From the NCBI RefSeq assembly GCF_014472415.1, contig NZ_JACSZV010000041.1:1-61742 (forward strand): a stretch of DNA of 61,742 nt. The letters are read 5' to 3'. This document shows, in pieces, positions 34,584-43,952 of the stretch. The position numbers and the translations under genes were made by a program. The notes below the pieces were generated by a model. The model searched no databases, was not told the origin of the DNA, and worked only from the letters and a program-made list of their open reading frames with translations. Each line of letters begins with the position of its first letter. The first letter of the stretch is position 1. Source of the DNA: Pseudomonas sp. N40(2020) (GTDB lineage: Bacteria > Pseudomonadota > Gammaproteobacteria > Pseudomonadales > Pseudomonadaceae).

Positions 34584-35909
34584 TCAGGAACGCAGAGGTT
34601 TGATCGTCAACGGGCAATTGGGGATGGACGCGCGCGGCTCCATCACGCCGACCGGACGGCTGTTCCAGTGCGGGATCAGCACCAGCGCCGAGAACAGCGC
34701 GCAACCGGCGAAGACGATGAATACCGTCACCGTATCGAAATAACCCGGCAGCAAACCGCCAAGCACCGCGCCGACCGAGCCGCAGCCGTTGACGAATCCG
34801 GCAGCGGTAGCGCCAGCCTTGGCTTTACCGAAGTCGATGGCGGCCGCGCCGCTGATCATCGAGTCCGGGCCATACAGGGTAAGGCCCATGACAAACAGCA
34901 GTGCCACCACCAGCAACACACTGCCGGTTTGCAAGGCGGCCATGAACAGCGCCAGGGTTACGGTCAGCGCCAGCAGACTCAGCACACAGGCCGGCATGCG
35001 CCGGGCGCCGAACAGTTTGTCCGAGGCCAAGCCGATCATGATCGGCCCGAGCAACCCGGCCAGTTCGAACGAGGTCGGAATGATCGCTGCCCCCACCTTG
35101 CCGACGCTGGGCATCTGCTCAAAGACAATCACTGGCCCCCACAGCAAAATCGCGTAACGCGCCGGTTTCAACATGAAGTAAGCCAGCCCCAGCACCAACA
35201 CCGTGCGGTTGCGCAGGATCTCCTTCAGCGGCTCCCAAACGCTGAGTTTGCTGTTGGCTTCGATCTCTTCAGCACTCAGTTCAGGCTCCGGTTCCACCGC
35301 CGGCAGACCGACGTCTTCCGGTTTGTTGCGCTGGAAGATAAAGAACAACACCGCCACGACCGCAACCACCACCGCACTGGAAATAAACGCCGCGTGCCAG
35401 GTGCCCACCAGCGTGTACGCCCACCAACCGGCGAACGGCGACGCCACCAGACCGCCAAACGCATAGCAGGAACTCCACAACCCAAGCACTCGCCCACGTT
35501 GTGCGGAAGGGAAAAAACTGCCGAGGTTCTTGCACAACCCCGACCAACCGGTGGACTGCGCCAACCCCTGGATCAACATGCAGGTGGCGAAGATCGGCAA
35601 CGTTGCAAAACTGCCCATCACCAGCGCCGCCGCAGCGGAAATCAGCAACCCGCCGAGCACCACGACCCTTGGGCCAAAGCGGTCGGCAAGCATGCCCCAA
35701 GTGAATTGGCCGATCGCGTAAGCCGCCAGATAGATGGCATCGAGATTGGCCATGGTCATTTTGTCGAGCATGAAGTTCGGGTCTTCACCGATGCCGAGTT
35801 TGGCCACCGAAAACGCTTTGCGGGTGAAGTAGAAAGCGGCGTACGCGAGCCAGGTAATAGCGAAAATCTGCATGCGCCAACGCGCAATGGTGCCGATGTG
35901 CTTGTTCAT
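34584..35909 (-). CDS. OPA-family MFS transporter (GlpT/UhpT-like), probable phosphonate importer
   Basis: A 441-residue major facilitator with about 12 helices. The N-terminus (MQIFAITWLAYAAFYFTRKAFSVAK) is typical of the organophosphate:phosphate antiporter family, whose conserved Arg lies in helix 1 (FTRKAFS here). Such carriers take up glycerol-3-phosphate, hexose phosphates or phosphonates. Set between the aminophosphonate oxidoreductase gene and a LysR regulator gene, it likely imports 2-aminoethylphosphonate or an N-methyl derivative. The ATG at 35909 is used because upstream codons add a non-membrane, low-similarity extension of 50 residues. Confidence 0.83.
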   Translation of the reverse strand: MNKHIGTIARWRMQIFAITWLAYAAFYFTRKAFSVAKLGIGEDPNFMLDKMTMANLDAIYLAAYAIGQFTWGMLADRFGPRVVVLGGLLISAAAALVMGSFATLPIFATCMLIQGLAQSTGWSGLCKNLGSFFPSAQRGRVLGLWSSCYAFGGLVASPFAGWWAYTLVGTWHAAFISSAVVVAVVAVLFFIFQRNKPEDVGLPAVEPEPELSAEEIEANSKLSVWEPLKEILRNRTVLVLGLAYFMLKPARYAILLWGPVIVFEQMPSVGKVGAAIIPTSFELAGLLGPIMIGLASDKLFGARRMPACVLSLLALTVTLALFMAALQTGSVLLVVALLFVMGLTLYGPDSMISGAAAIDFGKAKAGATAAGFVNGCGSVGAVLGGLLPGYFDTVTVFIVFAGCALFSALVLIPHWNSRPVGVMEPRASIPNCPLTIKPLRS

Positions 35910-36123
35910 TGTGGTTCTGACCTCAGGGTGTGAGTGTGCCGGCAGAATCGTTAAGTAAACGCCTGTGTTTTTTATTGTTGAGCACTGCGATATCACCCCA
36001 TCCCTAAAGCGATACCGGTCAGATGAGTCCTGCTGTTGCACGCACAGGCTCATCGCCAACGCTGCTGTCCGATCGGGCAGTCATCGATGGCGTGAGCGGA
36101 TCAAAGCAATTACTGTTTAATAA

Positions 36124-36138
36124 ATAAAATCGATTTAT
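36124..36138. promoter_or_regulatory. Candidate LysR binding site upstream of the OPA transporter
   Basis: ATAAAATCGATTTAT is an imperfect palindrome containing a T-N11-A LysR box (T36125, A36137). It lies 41 bp before the divergent LysR gene. Assigned by position and symmetry only. Confidence 0.4.
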
Positions 36139-36178
36139 CGTATTTCACACATAAGCTCAGCTTGTTACTGGAGGCTAC

Positions 36179-37051
36179 ATGTCGGTGTCCCACGCCCAGC
36201 TCAAAGCCTTCCATGCCGTGGCCGTACATGGAAGCTTCACCAAAGCCGCCGAGCGGCTTTTCCTCACGCAACCGGCGATTTCCGACCAGGTGCGCAAACT
36301 CGAAGAACGCTTCGGCGTTTTATTGTTTCATCGCAATAAACGTTCCGTGCGTTTGACTGACCTCGGCGAACGCTTGCTGGCGATTACTCAGCGCCTGTTT
36401 GTGATTGAAGCCGAAGCGCAGGAGCTGCTTCAGGAATCCCAGGCCTTGCAGACCGGCAGCCTGATTCTGGCGGTGGATGCGCCGGTGCATGTGCTGCCGC
36501 AGATTGCGCGGTTCTGCGAGCGCTATCCGGGGATCAGCGTGAAGATCGAGACGGGCAACACCGATGAATCGCTGTTTCGGCTGTTCAACTATCAGGCCGA
36601 TCTGGCGCTGCTGGGTCGGGATGTCAGTGATGAACGTTTGCTCAGCGTGCCGTTGCGCAACGATCCGATGGTGGCGTTCGTTTCGCGCAATCATCCGTGG
36701 GCGGAGCGTGAATCGATTTGCCTGGCGGACCTCGACGACACGCCGCTGGTGTTGCGTGAACACGGTTCAGTGACGCGGCAGACACTGGAAGAGGAAATGG
36801 CCCGGGCCGGGTTTCGCATTCGCCCGGCGATTCAGGTTGAGGGGCGGGAAGCGGCGCGGGAAGCAGTGGTTGTCGGGATTGGTGTGGGGGTTGTTTCGGC
36901 GGCGGAGTTTGGGGCGGATTCGCGGGTATGCGCGTTGCCGATTACCGATTGCACCCGCAGATTGACCGAAACACTGGTGTGTTTGCGTGAGCAGAGTTCG
37001 CGACGGGTGGTCGCGACGTTTCTCGATATGGTTCGCGAAAGCCTTGTGTAG
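36179..37051 (+). CDS. LysR-family regulator, aminoethylphosphonate-associated type
   Basis: A 290-residue LysR regulator. The N-terminal helix-turn-helix is in LKAFHAVAVHGSFTKAAERLFLTQPAISDQVRKLEERFGVLLFHR, and the effector domain spans about 90-285. It resembles the LysR branch named for association with aminoethylphosphonate catabolism. A good ribosome-binding site (TGGAGG) precedes the ATG at 36179. It is divergent from the OPA transporter gene across 269 bp, so it likely controls the transporter and the oxidoreductase gene. Confidence 0.88.
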   Translation: MSVSHAQLKAFHAVAVHGSFTKAAERLFLTQPAISDQVRKLEERFGVLLFHRNKRSVRLTDLGERLLAITQRLFVIEAEAQELLQESQALQTGSLILAVDAPVHVLPQIARFCERYPGISVKIETGNTDESLFRLFNYQADLALLGRDVSDERLLSVPLRNDPMVAFVSRNHPWAERESICLADLDDTPLVLREHGSVTRQTLEEEMARAGFRIRPAIQVEGREAAREAVVVGIGVGVVSAAEFGADSRVCALPITDCTRRLTETLVCLREQSSRRVVATFLDMVRESLV

Positions 37052-37102
37052 CCAGTGATGGCCCTATCGCTGGCAAGCCAGCGATGAGGGCGTCGCGGTG
37101 TA

Positions 37103-37963
37103 TCAGACTGGCGCCAAGCCGAAGAACGCCTGAATCAACCGCAACTCCCGCCGCCGCTCCATGCAGCCAATCATGTGCCGGTTCACGAGCCCCTCGCCGA
37201 CAATCGGAATCGCCACCACTCGCGGGTCATGACTGACCTCCACCGACGACACCACGCCAACCCCCAACTGCGCCGCTACGGCCTCCGTCACCGCTTCGCG
37301 GCTGTCCAGTTCGAGCAGCACACGCGGATGGATCGAAGCCTGCGCACACGCCTGATCAAACGTGCGCCGGGTAATCGAACTCGGCTCGCGCAGCACCATG
37401 ATCACCTGATCAAGTTCCTTGAGCTTCACCTCTGCGACGCGCTCTGCCCAAGGGTGTCCGGCCGGCACCAGCGCGCAAATCCGAGATTCATTCAGTGCTT
37501 GCAGATGCAGTCCCTTGCGCGGCTCGACTTCAGTCAGCACCGCGACATCGGCGTGCTCCGATAACAGTGCGGCGAGGGTTTCCTGTGCATTGCCCAGACG
37601 CAGATTCACGGTAATCCCCGGATACCGCGCGCGCAGGCTGGCGAGCATCGGCATGACCATGTGCGGCCCATCAGCCGCCACTTCCAGGCGCCCGGTCAGC
37701 AACTGACGGTTGGCTTCGAGCATCGTCTGCGCTTCTTCCGCCAGACCGAACATGGCCCGGGTGATCGCTGCGAGTTTGGTGCCTTCCTCGGTCAGTTCCA
37801 CCCGTCGCGCGGTGCGCCGCAACAGGGTGATCTGGTAGTGCTCCTCCAGCGCCTTGATGTGCCCGGTGACCGCCGGCTGGCTGATGAACAACCGTGCGGC
37901 GGCGCGGGTGAAGCTGCCTTCACGGGCGACGGCGTCGAAGGCGCGCAGTTGGAACAAGTTCAT
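37103..37963 (-). CDS. LysR-family regulator of phnWX
   Basis: A 286-residue LysR protein with helix-turn-helix LRAFDAVAREGSFTRAAARLFISQPAVTGHIKALEEHYQITLLRR. It is clearly paralogous to the regulator encoded at 36179: the same start pattern, length and spacing of blocks. It is divergent from phnW across 112 bp, so it probably activates phnWX in response to 2-aminoethylphosphonate or an intermediate. The two LysR genes face each other (convergent), each beside its own target unit. Confidence 0.88.
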   Translation of the reverse strand: MNLFQLRAFDAVAREGSFTRAAARLFISQPAVTGHIKALEEHYQITLLRRTARRVELTEEGTKLAAITRAMFGLAEEAQTMLEANRQLLTGRLEVAADGPHMVMPMLASLRARYPGITVNLRLGNAQETLAALLSEHADVAVLTEVEPRKGLHLQALNESRICALVPAGHPWAERVAEVKLKELDQVIMVLREPSSITRRTFDQACAQASIHPRVLLELDSREAVTEAVAAQLGVGVVSSVEVSHDPRVVAIPIVGEGLVNRHMIGCMERRRELRLIQAFFGLAPV

Positions 37964-38075
37964 GAATAACCCTCACTGATGGCTGGCATAACAACAAACA
38001 ATTTGATTGATGCAACGGCGAATTGCAACGTATGCCCCGTAGCTTCATCCCACAGCGCTTTCCGAGGACACACGA

Positions 38076-39185
38076 ATGAGTATTGCCGAACCCATCCTGC
38101 TCACTCCCGGCCCGTTGACCACTTCGGCCCGCACCCGCCAGGCGATGATGGTCGACTGGGGGTCATGGGATGACCGCTTCAACCAACTGACCGCCAGCCT
38201 CTGCGAGCAACTGCTGGCGATCCTCAACGGCGCCGCCACTCACCATTGCGTGCCGTTGCAGGGCAGTGGAACCTTTGCGGTCGAAGCGGCCATCGGCACT
38301 CTCGTACCCCGCGACGGCAAGGTGCTGGTGCTGATCAACGGTGCCTACGGCAAGCGTCTGGCGAAAATCTGCGAAGTGCTCGGCCGTTCGTTCAGCACTT
38401 TCGAAACCGCTGAAGATGAACCGACTACTGCTGCCGACGTTGATCGTCTGCTGCGCGCCGACAGTGATATCACCCACGTCGCGCTGATCCACTGCGAAAC
38501 CAGCACCGGCATCCTCAATCCGTTGCCGGAAATTGCCCAGGTTATCGAGCAACACGGCAAAAGCCTGATCATCGATGCCATGAGTTCCTTCGGTGCCTTG
38601 CCGGTGGATGCGCAGCAAGTGCCTTTCGACGCACTGATCGCCGCGTCTGGCAAATGCCTGGAAGGTGTGCCGGGGATGGGTTTTGTCTTCGCTCGTAAAG
38701 AGTCGTTGGCCGCTGCCGCCGGTAATTCGCAGTCGCTGGCGATGGATCTGTTCGACCAGCACACCTACATGCAGAAGACCGGCCAGTGGCGCTTCACCCC
38801 GCCGACCCATGTGGTCGCGGCGCTGCACGAAGCCTTGCTGCAATACAACGAAGAAGGTGGCCTGCCAGCGCGGCATGCGCGCTACGCCGCCAACTGTCAG
38901 GCGCTGATGGAAGAGATGGCCAAACTCGGTTTGCGCAGCTTCCTGCCGGCAGCGATCCAGGCGCCGATCATCGCCACGTTCCACGCGCCGACCGATCCTC
39001 GTTATCAGTTCAAGGACTTCTACGAACGGGTCAAGGCCAAGGGCTACATCCTTTACCCCGGCAAACTGACCCAGGTCGAAACTTTCCGCGTCGGCTGCAT
39101 CGGCCACGTCAGCCCGGCGCAGATGCGCGAAGCGGTCGCGGCGGTAGGTGAAGTGCTGCGCGAGATGGAAGTCCTCGAAATCTGA
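38076..39185 (+). CDS. phnW: 2-aminoethylphosphonate:pyruvate transaminase
   Basis: A 369-residue class V PLP aminotransferase. It converts 2-aminoethylphosphonate and pyruvate to phosphonoacetaldehyde and alanine. The N-terminus ILLTPGPLTTSARTRQAMMVDWGSWDDRF is typical of PhnW. GSGTFAVEAAIG forms the cofactor phosphate cup, CETSTGILNPL lies in the active site, and SGKCLEGVPGMGFVFAR carries the PLP-binding Lys. It starts 112 bp from the divergent LysR gene and is followed after 53 bp by phnX, the next enzyme of the pathway. Confidence 0.95.
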   Translation: MSIAEPILLTPGPLTTSARTRQAMMVDWGSWDDRFNQLTASLCEQLLAILNGAATHHCVPLQGSGTFAVEAAIGTLVPRDGKVLVLINGAYGKRLAKICEVLGRSFSTFETAEDEPTTAADVDRLLRADSDITHVALIHCETSTGILNPLPEIAQVIEQHGKSLIIDAMSSFGALPVDAQQVPFDALIAASGKCLEGVPGMGFVFARKESLAAAAGNSQSLAMDLFDQHTYMQKTGQWRFTPPTHVVAALHEALLQYNEEGGLPARHARYAANCQALMEEMAKLGLRSFLPAAIQAPIIATFHAPTDPRYQFKDFYERVKAKGYILYPGKLTQVETFRVGCIGHVSPAQMREAVAAVGEVLREMEVLEI

Positions 39186-39238
39186 TTCACCACAAATCCC
39201 ACATTTTGAATTGCATTGCCAACTCAGGAATTTTCGCC

Positions 39239-40066
39239 ATGAACTACACCAATCCAACCAAACTGCAAGCTGCCATCCTCGACTGGGCCGGCACCGTGGT
39301 CGACTTCGGTTCTTTCGCCCCGACGCAGATCTTCGTCGAAGCGTTCGCCGAGTTCGACGTCCAGGTCTCCATCGAAGAAGCCCGTGGGCCGATGGGCATG
39401 GGCAAGTGGGATCACATCCGCACCCTGTGCGATCAGCCGCAGGTCGCCGAGCGGTATCGCAAGGTCTTCGGCCGCACCCCGACCGACGATGACGTCACCG
39501 CGATCTACAACCGTTTCATGCCATTGCAGATCGAGAAGATCGCCGAACACTCGGCGCTGATTCCCGGCGCCCTGGAAACCATCGCCAACCTGCGCCAGCA
39601 AGGGATCAAGATCGGTTCCTGCTCCGGCTACCCGAAACCGGTGATGGATAAAGTCGTGGAACTGGCCGCCACCAATGGCTACGTCGCCGACCACGTGGTC
39701 GCCACCGACGAAGTGCCCAATGGCCGCCCATGGCCGGCGCAGGCACTGGCCAACGTGATCGCGCTGGGCATCGATGATGTCGGCGCTTGCGTGAAGATCG
39801 ACGACACCGTGCCGGGCATTCTTGAGGGCCGTCGCGCCGGGATGTGGACGGTTGCGCTGATCTGCTCGGGCAACGCGCTGGGTCTGGATTACGAAGGGTT
39901 CCGTGCATTGGGCAGCGATGAGCTGGCCAGCGAACGCAAGCGCATCCACGCGCTGTTCGAAAGTTCGCGCCCGCACTACATGATCGATACCATCACTGAT
40001 CTGCCGGAAGTGATTGCCGACATCAACAAGCGTCTGGCCAATGGTGAGATGCCGCAGTCGAGCTGA
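39239..40066 (+). CDS. phnX: Phosphonoacetaldehyde hydrolase (phosphonatase)
   Basis: A 275-residue HAD-superfamily enzyme that splits the C-P bond of phosphonoacetaldehyde to acetaldehyde and phosphate. LDWAGTVVDFG holds the nucleophile Asp15, and MGMGKWDHIR holds Lys56, which forms the Schiff base with substrate (Lys53 in the Bacillus enzyme). GSCSGYPKPVMDKV and KIDDTVPGILEGRRAGMWTV complete the HAD motifs. The ATG at 39239 follows CAGGA; upstream in-frame codons from 39206 give a poor N-terminus. A strong terminator closes the phnWX unit. Confidence 0.95.
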   Translation: MNYTNPTKLQAAILDWAGTVVDFGSFAPTQIFVEAFAEFDVQVSIEEARGPMGMGKWDHIRTLCDQPQVAERYRKVFGRTPTDDDVTAIYNRFMPLQIEKIAEHSALIPGALETIANLRQQGIKIGSCSGYPKPVMDKVVELAATNGYVADHVVATDEVPNGRPWPAQALANVIALGIDDVGACVKIDDTVPGILEGRRAGMWTVALICSGNALGLDYEGFRALGSDELASERKRIHALFESSRPHYMIDTITDLPEVIADINKRLANGEMPQSS

Positions 40067-40086
40067 TCTGCCCCGCGCCGTATGAG

Positions 40087-40123
40087 AAAAACGCCCCTGT
40101 CTTAGCGCCAGGGGCGTTTTTTT
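40087..40123 (+). terminator. Rho-independent terminator of phnWX
   Basis: The stem AAAACGCCCCTG/CAGGGGCGTTTT is followed by T residues. Confidence 0.88.
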
Positions 40124-40253
40124 GGCTGCACCTTGATTCAGCGCATTGAAAGACCGATCAGCCTCAGGCAAATCCGTCAAAGCGGATTACAGTTAAAACA
40201 TGCCGTCGCCCAAGAACGGCCCGTTTCGACCCTGATCTGTGAGGAAACACCGT

Positions 40254-40802
40254 ATGCCGTGGACAAGTTCCGAATCTCGCTACAGCACCGTATCGGTCCT
40301 GCTGCACTGGTTGATGCTGGTGTTGTTGGTGCTGGTCTACGCCAGCATGGAATTTCGTGGTCTGTTCCCCAAGGGCAGTGGCGGACGCACGCTGATCAAA
40401 GAAGCCCATTACATGCTGGGCCTGACTGTGTTCGTGCTGGTGTGGTTTCGCCTGCTGGCCCGCAGCGTCGGCGCGGCGCCAAAAATCTTCCCGGCTTCGC
40501 CGCAATGGCAAACCCTGCTGGCGCGTTTGATGCACTGGGCGTTGTACTTGTTCATGATCGGCATGCCGATTCTCGGCTGGTTGATCACCAGCGCCGAGGG
40601 GCATCAGGTGATGCTCTATGGTTTCGATCTGCCACTGCTGGTAAGCGAGGACAAGGCGTTCGCCAAACAGGTTGAAGGCTGGCATGTGTTGATCGCCACG
40701 GCAGGTTACTGGCTGATCGGGCTGCATGCGCTGGCGGGGATTTATCACCATTACGTGGTGAGGGATAACACGTTGTTACGGATGATGCCCAAGCGCGGCT
40801 AA
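40254..40802 (+). CDS. Cytochrome b561 (CybB-like)
   Basis: A 182-residue four-helix di-haem membrane protein. Candidate haem-ligand histidines are in STVSVLLHWLMLVLLVLVY (helix 1), KEAHYMLGLTVFVLVWFRL (helix 2), ARLMHWALYLFMIGMPILGW (helix 3) and GLHALAGIYHHYVV (helix 4). The protein is probably a quinol-linked electron carrier with a periplasmic acceptor. It starts at the ATG at 40254 after GAGGAA; a GTG at 40239 is in frame. It is a paralogue of the cytochrome b561 at 18264-18809 and is not linked here to a haem enzyme. It is convergent with the next gene, only 3 bp apart. Confidence 0.9.
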   Translation: MPWTSSESRYSTVSVLLHWLMLVLLVLVYASMEFRGLFPKGSGGRTLIKEAHYMLGLTVFVLVWFRLLARSVGAAPKIFPASPQWQTLLARLMHWALYLFMIGMPILGWLITSAEGHQVMLYGFDLPLLVSEDKAFAKQVEGWHVLIATAGYWLIGLHALAGIYHHYVVRDNTLLRMMPKRG

Positions 40803-40805
40803 GCC

Positions 40806-41711
40806 TCACGGGGTGACCGCAAACCCGCGTCGCCCCTGCAAACCGCCGGTATGCACGAAGATCAGTCGCGTGCCGCTGGCAAACCGGCCCGCTTCGACCT
40901 GCTGCTTGAGCGCCAGTAATGCCTTGCCGGTGTACAGCGGCTCCAGCGGCACACCACTGAGCTGTTCGGTCTGTTCGATGAAGCCAAGCAATTGCGCATC
41001 GACCTTGGCGAAACCGCCTCGGCTGGCATCGAGCAACTGGTAATCCGCTGTGGCCAAGCCTGCCTCGCGAACGATCGCCTCGACGTGTGGCGCGACCCCG
41101 TGATCGTCAGGCACGGCCAACGCGCCGTACACCGGACGCTCGCCGGCCTCGACCAGCGCCAGCCCAGCCAACGTCGTCCCCGTGCCGCAAGCCAGCCACC
41201 AACCGTGGTAATCGCTCCAGCCCAGATCGCTCAACTGCGCATCGACCTGAACCTTCAGCGTTGCGCAGCCCAGTGCTCCAGGCAATCCCCCACCGCCCTC
41301 CGGCACCGCATGCAGCGTCGGATACTGCGCCTGCCACGGCAGCCAGAAACCCGGTTCATGCCGCGCCCGATAGCCGCCATAACCCAGCCAATGCAGCTGC
41401 ATGCCGAATGCTTGCAGATCCTTCACCGTCGGCGTTTCCTGCGGATGGCCGCGCAACAGCCCCACGGTTTTGAACCCCAGACGCTTGCCCGCCGCGGCCA
41501 AGGCATGCAGATGATTGGAATGCGCCCCGCCGAGGCTGATGATGCCGTCGGCGCCTGCGTGGTCGGCGGCTTTGAGGTGTTCGACGAGTTTGAACCACTT
41601 GTTGCCGCTGATCAGTGGGTCGATCTGATCGAGGCGCAGGATCGCGACTTCGATGCCGGCGGTGGTGAGCCAGTCGAGTTGAAGAAGGTTGAGAGGGGCT
41701 TGGGGAAACAT
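40806..41711 (-). CDS. D-cysteine desulfhydrase / ACC deaminase family PLP enzyme
   Basis: A 301-residue fold-type II PLP enzyme. LRLDQIDPLISGNKWFKLVEHLKAA carries the PLP-binding Lys, and SLGGAHSNHLHALAAAGKRLG is the conserved Ser/His region. LACGTGTTLAGLAL binds the cofactor phosphate. Such proteins deaminate D-cysteine to pyruvate, sulphide and ammonia, or 1-aminocyclopropane-1-carboxylate. I could not separate the two activities by eye; D-cysteine desulfhydrase is the more common finding in this form. The start at 41711 removes 15 poor N-terminal residues. It is a single gene. Confidence 0.83.
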   Translation of the reverse strand: MFPQAPLNLLQLDWLTTAGIEVAILRLDQIDPLISGNKWFKLVEHLKAADHAGADGIISLGGAHSNHLHALAAAGKRLGFKTVGLLRGHPQETPTVKDLQAFGMQLHWLGYGGYRARHEPGFWLPWQAQYPTLHAVPEGGGGLPGALGCATLKVQVDAQLSDLGWSDYHGWWLACGTGTTLAGLALVEAGERPVYGALAVPDDHGVAPHVEAIVREAGLATADYQLLDASRGGFAKVDAQLLGFIEQTEQLSGVPLEPLYTGKALLALKQQVEAGRFASGTRLIFVHTGGLQGRRGFAVTP

Positions 41712-41790
41712 AAGCACGGCATGATCTGAAAAAGACCACAGTCTACCAGCCAACAATAAATCCTTTAGGAGCTGCCACAGGCTGCGATTT

Positions 41791-41893
41791 TGATCGTTCC
41801 CACGCTCTGCGTGGTAATGCAGCCGTGACGCTCCGCGTCACTGGACGCTGAGCGTCCCTAGAGGCATTCCCACGCGGAGCGTGGGAACGATCA
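41791..41893. repeat. Composite palindromic repeat
   Basis: Outer arms TGATCGTTCCCACGC and GCGTGGGAACGATCA enclose two further hairpins, GTGACGCTCCGCGTCAC and GGACGCTGAGCGTCC. The outer arms match the repeat at 2325. A truncated copy of the GGCTGCGAT repeat family (TAGGAGCTGCCACAGGCTGCGAT) sits just before it at 41767-41789. Confidence 0.8.
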
Positions 41894-41912
41894 ACACTGG
41901 AGATGTGTGGTT

Positions 41913-43952
41913 TTAGAGTTCGGCGGCCAGACGCGAACCCTGATTGATCGCGCGCTTGGCATCCAGCTCCGCCGCCACGTCGGCACCGCCGATCAGGTGC
42001 ACGTTCTGCCCGGCGGCCACCAGCCCGTCATGCAGTTCACGCAGCGGATCCTGCCCCGCGCAGATGACGATGTTGTCCACCGCCAGCAGCTGTGGCTCGC
42101 CGCTTTCGCCGATGCGGATATGCAGGCCTTCGTCGTCGATGCTCAGGTATTCGACGCTGTTGAGCATCTGCACCTGCTTGTTCTTCAGCCCCGTGCGGTG
42201 AATCCAGCCGGTGGTCTTGCCCAGACCGTCGCCCACTTTGGTTTTCTTGCGCTGCAACAGGAACACTTCACGAGCCGGCGCATGCGGCGCAGGTTTGATC
42301 CCGGCCACACCACCACGGGCCTCAAGATGAGTGTCAATGCCCCACTCTTTCCAGAACGCGGCACGATCCAGACTGGTGGCCACGCCTTCATGCACAAGGA
42401 ATTCCGACACGTCGAAACCGATACCGCCGGCACCGATCACCGCCACACGCTTGCCCACCGGTTTGCGCTCGAGGATCACATCCAGGTAGCTCAACACCTT
42501 GGCATTCTCGACGCCCGGAATCGCCGGCACACGCGGCGCAATGCCAGTGGCGAGGATGATTTCGTCGTATCCGCCTTCAACCAGTTTCGCCACATCGACG
42601 CGGGTGTTCAGGCACACCTCGACGTGGGTGGTCTGCAACTTGCGCTTGAAGTAGCGCAGGGTCTCGAAAAACTCTTCCTTGCCCGGTACGCGCTTGGCAA
42701 TGTTGAACTGGCCACCGATTTCGCTGGCCGAATCGAACAGTGTCACCTGATGCCCACGCTCGGCGGCCACGGTGGCAGCGGACAACCCGGCAGGCCCGGC
42801 ACCGACCACGGCGATTTTCTTGATCTGCTGCACCGGCAGATAATTGAGCTCGGTTTCGTGGCAGGCACGCGGGTTGACCAGGCAACTGGTGAGCTTGCCG
42901 CCGAAGGTGTGATCGAGACACGCCTGGTTGCAACCGATGCAGGTGTTGATTTCATCGGCACGCCCTTCGGCAGCCTTGTTGACGAAGTCGGGGTCGGCAA
43001 GGAACGGCCGCGCCATCGAGACCATATCGGCATCGCCTTCAGCGAGAATCTGCTCGGCGATTTCCGGCGTGTTGATGCGGTTGGTGGTGATCAGCGGAAT
43101 GCTCACCGAGCCGCGCAGCTTGGCGGTAACCTTGCTGAATGCCGCACGCGGCACCTTGGTGGCGATGGTCGGGATCCGCGCTTCATGCCAGCCGATGCCG
43201 GTGTTGATGATGGTCGCACCGGCCTGCTCGATGGCTTTGGCCAGGATGACGATTTCTTCCCAGGTGCTGCCACCCTCGACCAGATCGAGCATCGACAGAC
43301 GGAAGATGATGATGAAATTCGGCCCGACCGCTTCCCGGACGCGACGCACGATTTCTACCGGCAGGCGCATACGGTTTTCGTAGCTGCCACCCCAACGGTC
43401 GGTCCGGTGGTTGGTGTGCGAGGCGAGAAACTGGTTAATGAAATACCCTTCCGAGCCCATGATCTCGACGCCGTCGTACTCGGCGGTTTGTGCCAGTACC
43501 GAGCAAGTGACGAAATCGCTGATCTGCTTCTCGATGCCCTCCTCGTCCAGCTCTTTGGGCTTGAACGGGTTGATCGGCGCCTGAATCGCGCTCGGCGCTA
43601 CCTGTTTCGGACTGTAGGCATAACGGCCGGCGTGAAGGATCTGCATGCAGATCTTGCCGCCCGCCTCGTGCACCGCGCGAGTGACGATGCGGTGTTTGAG
43701 CGCTTCTTCCTCGGTGGTCAGCTTGGCCGCGCCGGAATACACACCGCCCTCGTCGTTCGGGCCGATCCCGCCGGTGACCATCAGGCCGACGCCACCTCGG
43801 GCACGTTCGGCGAAGTACGCCGCCATGCGCTCGAAGCCGCCCGGTTTCTCTTCCAGGCCAGTGTGCATCGAACCCATCAGGGTACGGTTGCGCAGCGTGG
43901 TGAATCCCAGGTCCAGCGGGGCCAGCAGGTGCGGGTAATGAGCGGCGGTCAT
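41913..43952 (-). CDS. fadH: NADPH-dependent 2,4-dienoyl-CoA reductase
   Basis: A 679-residue iron-sulphur flavoprotein. It reduces 2,4-dienoyl-CoA esters from unsaturated fatty acids for beta-oxidation. The N-terminal half is an old-yellow-enzyme TIM barrel with FMN (TLMGSMHTGLEE, QILHAGRYAYSP). The 4Fe-4S cluster cysteines lie in CIGCNQACLDHTF and SCLVNPRAC. The C-terminal half has two Rossmann folds for FAD (VVGAGPAGLSAATVAAERGHQV) and NADPH (VAVIGAGGIGFDVSEFL). The start at 43952 follows GGAG eight bases away. It is a single gene flanked by a repeat element and the divergent nitrilase-fold gene. Confidence 0.94.
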   Translation of the reverse strand: MTAAHYPHLLAPLDLGFTTLRNRTLMGSMHTGLEEKPGGFERMAAYFAERARGGVGLMVTGGIGPNDEGGVYSGAAKLTTEEEALKHRIVTRAVHEAGGKICMQILHAGRYAYSPKQVAPSAIQAPINPFKPKELDEEGIEKQISDFVTCSVLAQTAEYDGVEIMGSEGYFINQFLASHTNHRTDRWGGSYENRMRLPVEIVRRVREAVGPNFIIIFRLSMLDLVEGGSTWEEIVILAKAIEQAGATIINTGIGWHEARIPTIATKVPRAAFSKVTAKLRGSVSIPLITTNRINTPEIAEQILAEGDADMVSMARPFLADPDFVNKAAEGRADEINTCIGCNQACLDHTFGGKLTSCLVNPRACHETELNYLPVQQIKKIAVVGAGPAGLSAATVAAERGHQVTLFDSASEIGGQFNIAKRVPGKEEFFETLRYFKRKLQTTHVEVCLNTRVDVAKLVEGGYDEIILATGIAPRVPAIPGVENAKVLSYLDVILERKPVGKRVAVIGAGGIGFDVSEFLVHEGVATSLDRAAFWKEWGIDTHLEARGGVAGIKPAPHAPAREVFLLQRKKTKVGDGLGKTTGWIHRTGLKNKQVQMLNSVEYLSIDDEGLHIRIGESGEPQLLAVDNIVICAGQDPLRELHDGLVAAGQNVHLIGGADVAAELDAKRAINQGSRLAAEL

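Noticed and set aside
33121..40066. C-P lyase (phnGHIJKLM) pathway
   Set aside because: Only phnW, phnX, an oxidoreductase, a transporter and regulators are present. Degradation here is by phosphonatase.
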